Made by a program: the position numbers and the translations under genes | Notes under the pieces: generated by a model | Told to the model about the DNA's origin: nothing | Database searches by the model: none | Seen by the model: only the letters and a program-made list of their open reading frames with translations | NCBI RefSeq assembly: GCF_900108245.1 | Contig: NZ_FNUY01000001.1 | Coordinates: 62,001 to 126,000, forward strand | Direction: 5' to 3' | DNA from: Allobosea lathyri | Lineage (GTDB): Bacteria; Pseudomonadota; Alphaproteobacteria; Rhizobiales; Beijerinckiaceae | DNA: 64,000 nucleotides | In this document: piece by piece, positions 41,690 through 50,350 of the stretch | Layout: every line of letters begins with the position of its first letter | Position numbering within the stretch: position 1 is the first letter of the stretch

Positions 41690-42493
41690 TCAGAAGGTCG
41701 GGAGCGTCGGAAGCGGGCCGCCGACCCACTTCTGCGAGATCGCGTCGAGCTCGCCGTTCTGCTTGACGTAGTAGATGAAGTTGTTGAGCCACTGGCGCAG
41801 TTCGTAAGCGTCCTTGCGCATGGTCATCGAGTTGGGCTGCATGCCGAAGACGAATTTGAGTTCCGTCTCGGTCTCGCCGCGTGCCTTCATCGCGGCGTTG
41901 GCCTGGGCGTCCGGGCCCGCGATGGCCTCGACCTGGCCGGAGAACAGCGCCTGCATGGTGGTGGCGTCGTCCTCGAAGCGCAGGATGGTGAGGTTCAGCT
42001 CCTTCTCGCGGCTGGTGAATTCGCGCTCGACGCTCGAGCCGCGGTTGACGCCGACCTTCTTGCCCTTGAGGTCGTCCCAGGTTTTGATCGCGACGTTCTT
42101 CTTGGCGTAGATGCCGGTCTGGAATGCGCTGTAGGGGATCGAGAACATCACCGCCTTGGCGCGCTCAGGGGTAGGGGCGAGCGTGGCGACGAGGAAGTCG
42201 ACCTTGTTGGCCTCCAGGGCCGGGATACGGGCCGGCGGGGTCAGCTGCACCATCTCGACCTTGACGCCGAGATATTTGCCGATCAGGGCGATGACGTCGG
42301 CATCATAGCCGATCGCATTGCCCTGCGAGTCGACCGAGCCATAGGGCGGGGCGCCGATCAGCACGCCGATCTTGACCGAGCCGCGCTTGATGATGTCGGT
42401 GATCGACTGGGCCGAGGCTTGGCTGGCGGCCAGCATGCCGGCGCCCAGCGCCAGCAATGTGCCGGCGATCTTGAGATGTTTCAGAATGCTCAC
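41690..42493 (-). CDS. Amino-acid ABC transporter substrate-binding protein (family 3)
   Basis: A 267-residue periplasmic protein with a Sec signal peptide (IAGTLLALGAGMLAASQASAQS, cleavage near residue 29). The mature domain has the family 3 pattern: GVLIGAPPYGSVDSQGNAIG, DVIALIGKYLG, FLVATLAPTPERAKAV and GSSVEREFTSREKEL. It captures an amino acid or related compound for the permeases downstream. The upstream 2-hydroxyacid dehydrogenase gene is on the same strand (72-bp gap), so the ligand may be connected to a 2-ketoacid. Confidence 0.93.
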   Translation of the reverse strand: MSILKHLKIAGTLLALGAGMLAASQASAQSITDIIKRGSVKIGVLIGAPPYGSVDSQGNAIGYDADVIALIGKYLGVKVEMVQLTPPARIPALEANKVDFLVATLAPTPERAKAVMFSIPYSAFQTGIYAKKNVAIKTWDDLKGKKVGVNRGSSVEREFTSREKELNLTILRFEDDATTMQALFSGQVEAIAGPDAQANAAMKARGETETELKFVFGMQPNSMTMRKDAYELRQWLNNFIYYVKQNGELDAISQKWVGGPLPTLPTF

Positions 42494-42565
42494 TTGTCGT
42501 CTCCTTGCTTCGCGGATCGTCCACGTTTCGTTGCCCGGCTTCGTTTGGCCGGTTGATCGGAAAAC

Positions 42566-43552
42566 TTAAGCTGTAGCGCGCCCTTCCTTGACGACATTGA
42601 CGAGCTTGCCGCCGTCGAAGCGCAGTTTGATGTTGTCAGCGATCGTCTGCTGGCGCCGGCGAATGGTTCCGCTGGTCCAGCCCGACATATGCGGGGTCAT
42701 TAAAACGTTTGAAAGCTCGTGAAAAGGCAATTTCGCGGGCAACGTATCCGGCTCGGCCGCGCTCGGATACTGATACCATGTGTCAATGATCGCGCCGCCG
42801 ATCTGCTTGGCCTTGAGGGCCTCGAACAGCGCCGTTTCATCGATCGTCGGGCCGCGCCCGACATTGACGATGACGGCGTCCGGCTTCATCGCGGAGAAGG
42901 CCGCGGCGCCCACGATGCCCTTGGTCTCGTCGGTCAGCGGCACGGAAACGACGATGAAATCGGCCGAGCCCCAGAAATCCGACAAAGCGTCGAGCGTATA
43001 GCTGCGGTCGACCAGGGCGGAGGTCGGCACGGCGCTGCGATTGGCGACATGGACCTTCATCTCGAAGGCCTTGGCCCGGGCCGCGATGGCCTTGCCGATA
43101 TGGCCGAAGCCGAGCAGGCCGATGGTCTTGCCCGCGATCTCGTCATGGACGCGGTCGGGCGAGCCGGCCCAATAGGCCCAATCGCCCTTGCGCAGGCGCT
43201 GGTCGGCATCGACCAGCGGCACATGGCGGGAAAGCAGCGCCGTCATCACATATTCCGCGATCGCCTGCTCATGGCCAAAGCAGTTGCAGACCGCAGCCGT
43301 TGGCGGCAGCAGGCCGAGATTGACCGCGTCATAGCCCGCGCCCGGCACGTGGAAGAGCTTGAGCTGCGAGGGGACCGGCAGGCTGGCATCGTATTTGACG
43401 CCGACGATCACGTCGGCTTCCGCATAGGCGCGCTGATCATCGGCCGCGGCGAGGTTGTCCGGCAGGATGCGGATCGTGGCCTGCGGGCCGACCAATTCGG
43501 CAAAGCCGTTGCTGAAGGAGGCGGCATTCTCGCCGTGGAAGATGATGCGCAT
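42566..43552 (-). CDS. D-isomer-specific 2-hydroxyacid dehydrogenase family protein with Tyr at the usual Glu position
   Basis: A 328-residue NAD-dependent dehydrogenase with the Rossmann motif GLLGFGHIGKAIA (145-157), Arg233 (NVGRGPTIDE) and His288 (TPHMSG). The position normally held by the catalytic Glu (DVF-x-x-EP) reads DTWYQYP, so Tyr262 replaces the Glu that assists the histidine. This may define a subfamily with a different substrate or proton relay. It lies between the GntR regulator (24 bp upstream) and the amino-acid binding-protein gene, so it probably acts on a product of the imported compound. Confidence 0.88.
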   Translation of the reverse strand: MRIIFHGENAASFSNGFAELVGPQATIRILPDNLAAADDQRAYAEADVIVGVKYDASLPVPSQLKLFHVPGAGYDAVNLGLLPPTAAVCNCFGHEQAIAEYVMTALLSRHVPLVDADQRLRKGDWAYWAGSPDRVHDEIAGKTIGLLGFGHIGKAIAARAKAFEMKVHVANRSAVPTSALVDRSYTLDALSDFWGSADFIVVSVPLTDETKGIVGAAAFSAMKPDAVIVNVGRGPTIDETALFEALKAKQIGGAIIDTWYQYPSAAEPDTLPAKLPFHELSNVLMTPHMSGWTSGTIRRRQQTIADNIKLRFDGGKLVNVVKEGRATA

Positions 43553-43576
43553 GGGCTTGAACGTGCTTCTTGAGGT

Positions 43577-44338
43577 TCAGGCGCCGAGCAGGGGCTCGAC
43601 GCTGCAATCCAGGAGGGAAGGGTCGATTTGGGCTTCCATCTCGTCGAACATGCCGTCGACGAAATCGATCAGGGCGTCCGATGCCGCGACGGCTCTATCG
43701 ACATGACAGGTCGCGATGCCGTTGAGCACGGCGAGATGGTGGTCGATCGTGCCATCGAGGCTGTGATGGCCGGGCATATGGCTGTGATAGATGAAGCCGA
43801 TGCGCCGGAAGATCGTGTGCAGCGGCCGCAGCGTATGCTCCAGGAAGGGCTCGCCGGCCGCAGCCAGGATCATCTGGTCGATGCGGCGGTCGAGCGTGTT
43901 GAATTCGGCCAGCGTCAGCCCATCGCGCCGGTCGCGCAGCAGCCGGACCATGTGCAGAAGCTGGTTGCGATGTGTCGGGCCCGCCCGTTCGGCCGCCAAG
44001 CGCACGACGAAGCGCTCGAGATCGCTGCGCAGCCGGAGCAGGACCCGTTCGCGGGCCAGGTCGATCGGCGCGATCTGCAGTCCATGGCGCGGGCGGATGA
44101 TGATGAGCGTGTCGGCCGCCAGACGGTTGACCGCATGATGCACCGGCGTGCGGCCGAAGCCGGTCATGTCCTGAAGGTCCTGCATGGTGAGCAGGCGGCC
44201 CGGCCGTAGCGCGCAATCGATCAGCATCGCCTCGATGCGCTCATAGGCGAGTTCGAAGAAATTCAGTCGGTTGCGACGCGGTTGCGTCTCCATCGCACTG
44301 ACTTCGACGAGCTTGGGGTGGCCTTTGCGCGGCGGCAT
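43577..44338 (-). CDS. GntR-family (FCD-type) transcriptional regulator
   Basis: A 253-residue regulator with an N-terminal winged helix (LTMQDLQDMTGFGRTPVHHAVNRLAADTLIIIRPRHG, about residues 50-87) and an FCD-like helical effector domain with His-rich metal-site candidates (RLLRDRRDG, FIYHSHMPGHH, TIDHHLAVL). The start at 44338 follows AAGGAGGA by 8 nt; the open frame extends much further but is spurious. It heads the dehydrogenase and amino-acid importer operon and diverges from the enolase-superfamily gene. A palindrome TTGTGA-N4-TCACAA lies in the shared gap. Confidence 0.9.
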   Translation of the reverse strand: MPPRKGHPKLVEVSAMETQPRRNRLNFFELAYERIEAMLIDCALRPGRLLTMQDLQDMTGFGRTPVHHAVNRLAADTLIIIRPRHGLQIAPIDLARERVLLRLRSDLERFVVRLAAERAGPTHRNQLLHMVRLLRDRRDGLTLAEFNTLDRRIDQMILAAAGEPFLEHTLRPLHTIFRRIGFIYHSHMPGHHSLDGTIDHHLAVLNGIATCHVDRAVAASDALIDFVDGMFDEMEAQIDPSLLDCSVEPLLGA

Positions 44339-44398
44339 TCCAGCGTTCCTCCTTGGCGAAGCTCTTGTCGGCCTGCCTTGATCGAGATAATAAACATA

Positions 44399-44414
44399 TT
44401 GTGATATTTCACAA
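44399..44414. promoter_or_regulatory. Palindromic operator in the GntR / enolase-superfamily divergent promoter
   Basis: TTGTGA-TATT-TCACAA is a perfect 6-4-6 palindrome in an AT-rich stretch of the 198-bp gap (44339-44536). Position between two divergent units and next to a GntR gene make it the likely GntR site. The 4-bp spacer does not fit Crp (N6). Confidence 0.6.
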
Positions 44415-44536
44415 GCGCCCTTATGCTCTGGGTGTTCTGCCACGCATCGTATGCTGGCTTGATCTGATTGCACAACAAACCAAGCGATCCGTGGCCTGAA
44501 AGCCAACGAGGCCGCGTTCTGCCAGGGAGGCAGGCT

Positions 44537-45736
44537 TTGAAAATCACCGCGATCGAGACGCTGCGGACGGAAGAGTTCGCCAATGTCCTGTGGGTCAGGG
44601 TTCATACCGATGCCGGCGTGATCGGCCTCGGCGAGACCTTCTACGGTGCGGGCGCCGTGGAGGCCCATCTGCACGATACGCTGGCGATGCGCCTGCTCGG
44701 CAAGAACCCTCTTCATATCGAGGCGCTGCACAAGGAAATGTCGAACCTGCCGATGGCGCAGGCCTCGACAGGCGCCGAATCCCGCGCCACTTCGGCCGTC
44801 GACATCGCGCTCTGGGATATCTTCGGCAAGGTCTGCAAGCAGCCGGTCCACCAGATGCTCGGCGGCCTGTGCCGCGACAAGCAGCGCATCTACAACACCT
44901 GTGCTGGCTACAATTATGTCCGCTCCCAGAACATCAAGCCGGTCTCGACTTGGAACCTCGGCGCGACGGAAGGTCCTTATGAGGATCTCGACGGCTTCAT
45001 GAACCGCGCCGACGCCGTCGCCGAAAGCCTGCTGGAAAGCGGCATCACGGCGATGAAGATCTGGCCGTTCGATCCGGCCGCGATCGAGAACCAGGGCCTC
45101 TACATCACGCCTGCGCAGATGAGGAAGGCGGTTGAGCCTTTCGAGAAGATCCGCAAGGCCGTCGGCGACAAGATCGAGATCATGGTCGAGTTCCACTCGC
45201 TCTGGAACCTGCCGACTGCGATCAAGATCGCCCGCGAGCTCGAGCAGTACAGCCCGACCTGGTATGAGGATCCGATCCGGATGAACTCACCGCAGGCGCT
45301 TGCCGAATATGCGCGCTCGACGACGGTCTCCGTCTGCGCCAGCGAAACGCTGGGTTCGCGCTTCCCCTACAAGGAGATGCTCGACCGCGACGCGATGCAC
45401 ATCGTCATGGCCGACCTGTGCTGGACCGGCGGCCTGACAGAGGGCCGCAAGATCGCGGCGATGGCCGAGACCTATCACCGCCCCTTCGCACCGCATGACT
45501 GCATCGGCCCGGTCGGCTTCATCGCCGCAATCCACGCCTCCTTCAGCCAGCCCAACACGCTGATCCAGGAATCCGTGCGCGCCTTCTACTCCGGCTGGTA
45601 CAACGAACTCGTCACCACGATGCCGGTGATCAAGGACGGCTATGTCCTGCCGATGGAAGGCGTCGGCCTCGGCGTCGAACTCCTGCCTGCCGTTTTCGAG
45701 CGTTCGGACCTCTCCGTCCGCCGTTCCAGCCTGTGA
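44537..45736 (+). CDS. Enolase-superfamily acid-sugar dehydratase-like protein
   Basis: A 399-residue enolase-superfamily member of the mandelate-racemase/galactonate-dehydratase group. Visible residues are Lys174 (MKIWPFD, where the second Lys of KxK is Trp176), metal ligands Glu218, Glu244 (WYEDP) and Glu270 (ASETLG), His220 two residues after the first ligand, Asp293 (MADLCWTGG) and His320 (APHDCIG). Ligand-x-His plus the His/Asp pair is the pattern of D-galactonate-type dehydratases, which remove water from an aldonic acid. TTG 44537 is preceded by AGGGAGG at 6 nt. The SDR gene follows with overlap or a 12-bp gap, consistent with acid-sugar catabolism. The exact sugar acid is unknown. Confidence 0.88.
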   Translation: MKITAIETLRTEEFANVLWVRVHTDAGVIGLGETFYGAGAVEAHLHDTLAMRLLGKNPLHIEALHKEMSNLPMAQASTGAESRATSAVDIALWDIFGKVCKQPVHQMLGGLCRDKQRIYNTCAGYNYVRSQNIKPVSTWNLGATEGPYEDLDGFMNRADAVAESLLESGITAMKIWPFDPAAIENQGLYITPAQMRKAVEPFEKIRKAVGDKIEIMVEFHSLWNLPTAIKIARELEQYSPTWYEDPIRMNSPQALAEYARSTTVSVCASETLGSRFPYKEMLDRDAMHIVMADLCWTGGLTEGRKIAAMAETYHRPFAPHDCIGPVGFIAAIHASFSQPNTLIQESVRAFYSGWYNELVTTMPVIKDGYVLPMEGVGLGVELLPAVFERSDLSVRRSSL

Positions 45737-45747
45737 GTGTGGCCACG

Positions 45748-46515
45748 ATGAGCAATCCCTTGTTCGATCTTACCGGCAAGACAGCGCTGGTCACCGGCTC
45801 TTCACGCGGGCTGGGCCGCGCCATGGCGGAGGGGCTGGCGGTTGCCGGCGCCCGCATCCTGATCAACGGCACCGATCCGGCGCGCGTCGCCGAGACGGTC
45901 GCGGAGTTCCGCGCCGCCGGCCATGCGGCGGATGCTGCCGCCTTCAACGTGACGGCCGAGGATGAGATCCTGCGCGCCTTCGAGGGCTTCGATGCGGCTG
46001 GCATCGCTGTGGACATCCTCGTCAACAATGCCGGCATCCAGTTTCGCAAGCCGATGGTCGAACTCGCCACGGCCGACTGGCAGCGCGTGATCGACACCAA
46101 CCTGACCAGCGCCTTCATGATCGGCCGTGAGGCGGCCAAGCGCATGATCGCCAGACAATCGGGCAAGATCATCAATATCGGCTCGCTGACCAGCGAGCTC
46201 GCCCGTGCGACGGTTGCGCCCTACACGGTCGCCAAGGGCGGCATCAAGATGCTGACCCGCGCCATGGCGGCGGAATGGGCCGAGCATGGCATCCAGGCCA
46301 ATGCGATCGGGCCGGGCTACATGATCACCGACATGAACCAGGCGCTGATCGACAACCCGACCTTCGATGCCTGGGTCAAGGGCCGCACGCCGGCCAAGCG
46401 CTGGGGCAAGCCCGGCGAATTGGTCGGCACGGCCGTCTTCCTGGCCTCGTCCGCCTCGGATTATGTCAACGGCCAGATCATCTATGTCGATGGCGGGATG
46501 CTGGCCGTCCTGTAG
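45748..46515 (+). CDS. SDR family oxidoreductase (gluconate 5-dehydrogenase-like)
   Basis: A 255-residue classical SDR with TGSSRGLG (16-23), the NNAG motif near 93 and catalytic Ser146 and Tyr159-x-x-x-Lys163 (YTVAK), ending in IIYVDGGMLAVL. It resembles gluconate 5-dehydrogenase-type enzymes that interconvert keto- and aldonic acids. An overlapping GTG at 45733 is an alternative start; I prefer ATG 45748. With the dehydratase-like gene it forms a two-gene acid-sugar unit divergent from the GntR regulator. Confidence 0.87.
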   Translation: MSNPLFDLTGKTALVTGSSRGLGRAMAEGLAVAGARILINGTDPARVAETVAEFRAAGHAADAAAFNVTAEDEILRAFEGFDAAGIAVDILVNNAGIQFRKPMVELATADWQRVIDTNLTSAFMIGREAAKRMIARQSGKIINIGSLTSELARATVAPYTVAKGGIKMLTRAMAAEWAEHGIQANAIGPGYMITDMNQALIDNPTFDAWVKGRTPAKRWGKPGELVGTAVFLASSASDYVNGQIIYVDGGMLAVL

Positions 46516-46613
46516 CGCGCGCAGGCTGCATGGAGTGCGCTGCGCGATAGCAAGCAAAGCCCGAATTCGGATAGAACGGCGAGCCGGCGGCTCGCCGGCG
46601 CCGGAGACGAGAC

Positions 46614-47120
46614 ATGACGACCGTCCGCCTGGACGCGCTGGATCGCAAGATCATCGCGGAACTTCAGATCAACTCGCGTCTGACGATCCAGGAGCTTGCC
46701 TCGAAAATCGGTCTGTCGGCCTCGCCCTGCGCGCGGCGGGTCCGCATTCTCGAAGAGACCGGCGTGATCAAGGGCTATGCGGCGATCATCGACCAGACCA
46801 AGGTCGGCCTTCCCATCAGCGTCTTCGCCTCGGTCAAGCTGGAGCGCCAGCGCGAGGAGGAGCTCGATCGCTTCGCGCAGGCGGTGGCGCGCTGGCCCGA
46901 AGTCGTCGACTGCTACCTGATGACCGGACAGCGCGACTATCTGATGCGCATCGTCGTGCAGGATCTGGAAGCCTATGAGCGCTTCCTGAAGGAGAAGCTG
47001 ACCCGGCTCGATGGCGTCGCCTCGATCGAATCGAGCTTCGCGCTCGGCCAGGTGAAGCGATCGAGCGCGCTGCCGATCGGCGCGGCCCTATCCGCCGAAC
47101 CGACCGGGCGCTCGACTTGA
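46614..47120 (+). CDS. Lrp/AsnC-family transcriptional regulator
   Basis: A 168-residue Lrp-type regulator: HTH LTIQELASKIGLSASPCARRVRILEETGVIKGY (about residues 23-55), then a RAM domain with VVDCYLMTGQRDYLMRIVV. It lies 98 bp after the SDR gene on the same strand and is closed by a strong terminator, with the aldehyde dehydrogenase gene converging beyond it. Probable targets are the neighbouring amino-acid or aldehyde genes. Confidence 0.92.
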   Translation: MTTVRLDALDRKIIAELQINSRLTIQELASKIGLSASPCARRVRILEETGVIKGYAAIIDQTKVGLPISVFASVKLERQREEELDRFAQAVARWPEVVDCYLMTGQRDYLMRIVVQDLEAYERFLKEKLTRLDGVASIESSFALGQVKRSSALPIGAALSAEPTGRST

Positions 47121-47124
47121 AACT

Positions 47125-47167
47125 CCACCGCAGCGGCCCGAACGAACGGGCCGCTGCGGTGGTTTTT
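47125..47167 (+). terminator. Strong intrinsic terminator after the Lrp gene
   Basis: A perfect 16-bp G+C-rich stem (47125-47140 with 47147-47162), loop AACGAA, followed immediately by TTTTT (47163-47167). It ends the Lrp transcript five bases before the end of the convergent aldehyde dehydrogenase gene. Confidence 0.92.
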
Positions 47168-47171
47168 GTCC

Positions 47172-48602
47172 TCAGGCCGCGGCGTAGCCGACGGTACCCT
47201 TGATCTCCAGGAACTCCTCGAGGCCGAAATCGGCGTATTCGCGGCCGTTGCCGGACTGCTTGTAGCCGCCGAAGGGCGCGCCGGCGTCCCAGGCGGGATA
47301 GTTGATGTAGACATTGCCGCTGCGCATCTGCGCCGCGACCTTGCGGGCGCGCTCGAGCGAGCCGGACTGGACATAGGATGCCAGGCCATAGGGGGTGTCG
47401 TTGGCGCGCTGCACGACTTCGTCGTCGCTCTGATAGGGTAGGATCGACAGCACCGGCCCGAAGATTTCCTCGCGCGCGATCGTCATGTCGTCGGTGACGT
47501 TGCCGAAGATCGTCGGGCGGACATAATAGCCGCGATTGAGACCCTCCGGACGGCCCGAGCCGCCGGTGACGAGGTCGGCGCCTTCCTTGATGCCGGCTTC
47601 GATCAGCTTCTGGATCTTGTTGTACTGGGTCTCGCTGACGACCGGGCCGAGGAAAGTGTCGTTCGAGGCGGGTGCACCGACCTTGAGCGGCTCGGCAACG
47701 GCTTTGGCGATGGCGACTGCTTTGTCATGCAAGGCGGCCGGCACGAACATCCGGGTCGGCGCGTTGCAGGACTGACCGGAGTTGCGCATCACGCTCTCGA
47801 CGCCGAGCTTCACCGCCCTGTTCAGGTCGGCATCATCCAGGATGATGTTGGCCGACTTGCCGCCGAGCTCCTGATGCACGCGCTTGACCGTGTCGGCCGC
47901 AGCCTTCGCGACGAGGATGCCGGCGCGGGTCGAGCCGGTGAAGGAGACCATGTCGACGCCAGGATGGCGCGAGATCGCCTCGCCGACGGTCGGCCCGTCG
48001 CCGTTGACGAGGTTGAACACGCCCTTGGGAATGCCGGCCTCATGCACGATCTCGGCGAAGATGATCGCATTGAGCGGCGCGATCTCGGAAGGCTTCAGGA
48101 CCATGGTGCAGCCGGCGGCGAGCGCAGGCGCGACCTTGCACATGATCTGGTTCATCGGCCAGTTCCAGGGCGTGATCATGCCGACGACGCCGATCGGCTC
48201 CTTGGCGATCAGCGTGGTGCCGCGCAGCTCCTCGAACTCGAAATTCTCCAGCGTCTCGATCATCTTGGCGAGATGCCCGGTGCCCATCGCGGCCTGAGCC
48301 TTGTGGGCGAGTTCGATGGGGGCGCCCATTTCGCGCGACAGTGTCTCGGCGATATCGGCATAGCGCGTCTTGTAGACCTCGAGCAGGCGGCGCATCAGCG
48401 CCAGGCGCTCCTGCTTCGATGTCGCGGCGAAAGCCGGGAAGGCGGCGCGCGCTGCTGCCACGGCCTTGTCGACATCGGCCTCGTTGCCGAGGGCGATGGC
48501 GCCGATGGCCTCTTCCGTCGAAGGATCGATCACGTCGAGCGTCTTGGAGCCGGAAGGCTGGACCCACTGGCCATCGATGTAGAATTGCAGATTATGCGAC
48601 AT
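47172..48602 (-). CDS. Aldehyde dehydrogenase family protein
   Basis: A 476-residue NAD(P)-dependent aldehyde dehydrogenase with Asn147 (PWNWP), Glu245 (HQELGGKS) and nucleophile Cys279 (NSGQSCNAPTR), and FTGSTRAG near 221. The motif order and length are normal. It is a single gene on the minus strand facing the Lrp gene. A role with the acid-sugar or amino-acid module nearby is possible, but no operon partner fixes the substrate. Confidence 0.92.
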   Translation of the reverse strand: MSHNLQFYIDGQWVQPSGSKTLDVIDPSTEEAIGAIALGNEADVDKAVAAARAAFPAFAATSKQERLALMRRLLEVYKTRYADIAETLSREMGAPIELAHKAQAAMGTGHLAKMIETLENFEFEELRGTTLIAKEPIGVVGMITPWNWPMNQIMCKVAPALAAGCTMVLKPSEIAPLNAIIFAEIVHEAGIPKGVFNLVNGDGPTVGEAISRHPGVDMVSFTGSTRAGILVAKAAADTVKRVHQELGGKSANIILDDADLNRAVKLGVESVMRNSGQSCNAPTRMFVPAALHDKAVAIAKAVAEPLKVGAPASNDTFLGPVVSETQYNKIQKLIEAGIKEGADLVTGGSGRPEGLNRGYYVRPTIFGNVTDDMTIAREEIFGPVLSILPYQSDDEVVQRANDTPYGLASYVQSGSLERARKVAAQMRSGNVYINYPAWDAGAPFGGYKQSGNGREYADFGLEEFLEIKGTVGYAAA

Positions 48603-48917
48603 GATGCGTTCTCCGAAAGGCTGGTCTCAGCAGGGCTCCCGCGCCGCCTTGAGCGGCGTGCGGGCAACAGGGCGATCGATCGATCTGGTCTCTACCGCTT
48701 GGCGCTCCAAAATCCCGGCGGACGCGGCGCGGCCCGATCTCGCATGCGAAAGCCGCGAGGCTCTGTCCGTGCTCTGGTCGCACAAGCGTCGCGTTGTGTA
48801 CGCGCAGCTATAACGTAGGCGGGCGCCCGCCGGATGTCACGGGCGCGGGGGCCGGTATTCGGGAATGGCGGTCATGCGGACAAAGCTGCGCCTGATCCGA
48901 GAAGGAGCTGGTCCGGC
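48603..48917. other. Intergenic region without recognisable gene
   Basis: 315 bp between the aldehyde dehydrogenase start and the end of the GTPase gene, both on the minus strand. I see no conserved frame, RNA structure or operator. It presumably carries the aldehyde dehydrogenase promoter. Confidence 0.55.
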
Positions 48918-50147
48918 TCAGGCAGCGTGTCGGTCCCAGCTCGGAAACGGGTCTTCCAGCGAGAGCAACGACTTCGTCAGGCCGGTTGCGGGGCTGCCCG
49001 TCAGGCAGGCATCGAGCGCGGCACGGATAGCGGCCTCGTCCATCTCCGCGCCGCCGATGAAGACGAGCTCCTGGCGACGGTCGCCCCAGATCTGCGACCA
49101 ATGTTTGCGCATCAGCGAGCCGAACTCCTCCGAACGCGGCCACCGTTCTTTCGGCACGGCGGCCCACCAGCTCCCGAGACCTTCGGTGCGCGTGATCCGC
49201 CCGGCCAGCGAGTACTCGCCGACCCAGTGCGGCCGCGTCGCCAGCCAGAAATGGCCCTTGGCGCGAATGACTCCGGCAAGGCGTATCGCCAGCAGGTCGT
49301 GCAGCTTGCGCGGATGGAACGGCCGCCTGGCCCGGTAGACGAAGGAGCGGATGCCGTACTCCTCGGTTTCCGGCACATGGTCGCGGAAGCCGAACAGCTC
49401 CTTGTGCCAGAGCGGGTGCTCCTGCGCCTTTTCCTCGTTGAAAAGCCCGGTATTCAGCAACTGGTCCAGCTGCACGCGCCCATGGTCGGCCTCGACGATG
49501 CGGGCGTCGGCATTGAGGCCGCGCACCACCTGCCGAACCTTCTCGCGCTCCCCGGCAGTGACGTCGGTGGCTTTGTTGATGACGACGACATCGGCGAACT
49601 CGATCTGCTCGACCAGCAGATCGACCAGCGTGCGCTGATCGCCTTCACCTGCCGTCGCGCCGCGATCGTCAAGGAAATCGCGGCTGTCATAGTCCGCGAG
49701 AAGATTGATGGCGTCGACGACCGTCACCATCGTGTCGAGCCGGGCGACGTCGTCGAGGCAAAGATCGTCCTCGTCGCGGAAGGAGAAGGTCGCGGCGATC
49801 GGCAGGGGCTCGGCGATGCCGGTGCCCTCGATCAGCAGGTAGTCGAACTTCCCTTCGGCCGCGAGGCGGCGCACCTCGATGAGCAGGTCGTCGCGCAAGG
49901 TGCAGCAGATGCAGCCATTGCTCATCTCGACGAGCCGCTCCTCGGTTTTCGACAGATCCGCTCCGCCTTCGCGGACGAGGTCGGCATCGATATTCACCTC
50001 GCTCATGTCGTTGATGATGACGGCGACGCGCTTGCCTTCGCGGTTATTCAGGATGTGGTTGAGTAGCGTCGTCTTTCCGGCGCCGAGGAAGCCGGAGAGA
50101 ACCGTAACCGGCAGGCGGCGGTCGGTCAGAAGCGGGGATCGGGTCAT
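48918..50147 (-). CDS. COG0523-family GTPase / zinc metallochaperone (ZigA/YciC-like)
   Basis: A 409-residue G3E P-loop GTPase with Walker [10 protein letters not shown] (19-27), the metal-binding CxCC motif (Cys79-Ile-Cys81-Cys82, [11 protein letters not shown]), [12 protein letters not shown] and the guanine motif NKAT, followed by a CobW C-terminal domain. Members with this length and a Zur-controlled promoter act in zinc allocation under zinc limitation rather than in cobalamin synthesis. A Zur-like palindrome lies 27 bp upstream of the start. The gene appears to be monocistronic. Confidence 0.92.
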   Translation of the reverse strand: MTRSPLLTDRRLPVTVLSGFLGAGKTTLLNHILNNREGKRVAVIINDMSEVNIDADLVREGGADLSKTEERLVEMSNGCICCTLRDDLLIEVRRLAAEGKFDYLLIEGTGIAEPLPIAATFSFRDEDDLCLDDVARLDTMVTVVDAINLLADYDSRDFLDDRGATAGEGDQRTLVDLLVEQIEFADVVVINKATDVTAGEREKVRQVVRGLNADARIVEADHGRVQLDQLLNTGLFNEEKAQEHPLWHKELFGFRDHVPETEEYGIRSFVYRARRPFHPRKLHDLLAIRLAGVIRAKGHFWLATRPHWVGEYSLAGRITRTEGLGSWWAAVPKERWPRSEEFGSLMRKHWSQIWGDRRQELVFIGGAEMDEAAIRAALDACLTGSPATGLTKSLLSLEDPFPSWDRHAA

Positions 50148-50173
50148 GTGAAGTCCGGATGGGTTTGATGATC

Positions 50174-50197
50174 GTAATTGTTACAGTATAACATTAC
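50174..50197. promoter_or_regulatory. Zur-like box upstream of the COG0523 gene
   Basis: An AT-rich palindrome with core TGTTA-N5-TAACA (50179-50193) flanked by GTAA and TTAC. It closely resembles the Zur operators described for alphaproteobacteria (ATGTTATA-type half-sites) and is placed to block the promoter of the zinc-chaperone gene. Confidence 0.8.
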
Positions 50198-50274
50198 AAA
50201 TATGTCAACCGCCTTCCCCAAGTCGTTCTGTGGGCATGTCGCGGTGAGATCGGCCGCGCAACCGGTCGCGGCAG

Positions 50275-50311
50275 CAAAAAACCCGCCCCCCGGAATCAAC
50301 CGGGAAGCGGG
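50275..50311 (-). terminator. Intrinsic terminator of the RND efflux operon
   Basis: On the minus strand the stem 50311-50300 pairs with 50293-50282 (12 bp with two G-U wobbles), loop of 6, then a run of seven T residues (50281-50275). It lies 39 bp after the RND pump stop. Confidence 0.85.
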
Positions 50312-50350
50312 CTCTGTGGCCTGAAACGCCAGGCGGGCTAAGCCTTGGGT

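Noticed and set aside
44399..44414. Palindrome considered as a Crp or FNR site
   Set aside because: Crp needs TGTGA-N6-TCACA and FNR TTGAT-N4-ATCAA. Here TGTGA and TCACA are 4 bp apart, so neither consensus fits. A GntR site is more likely.
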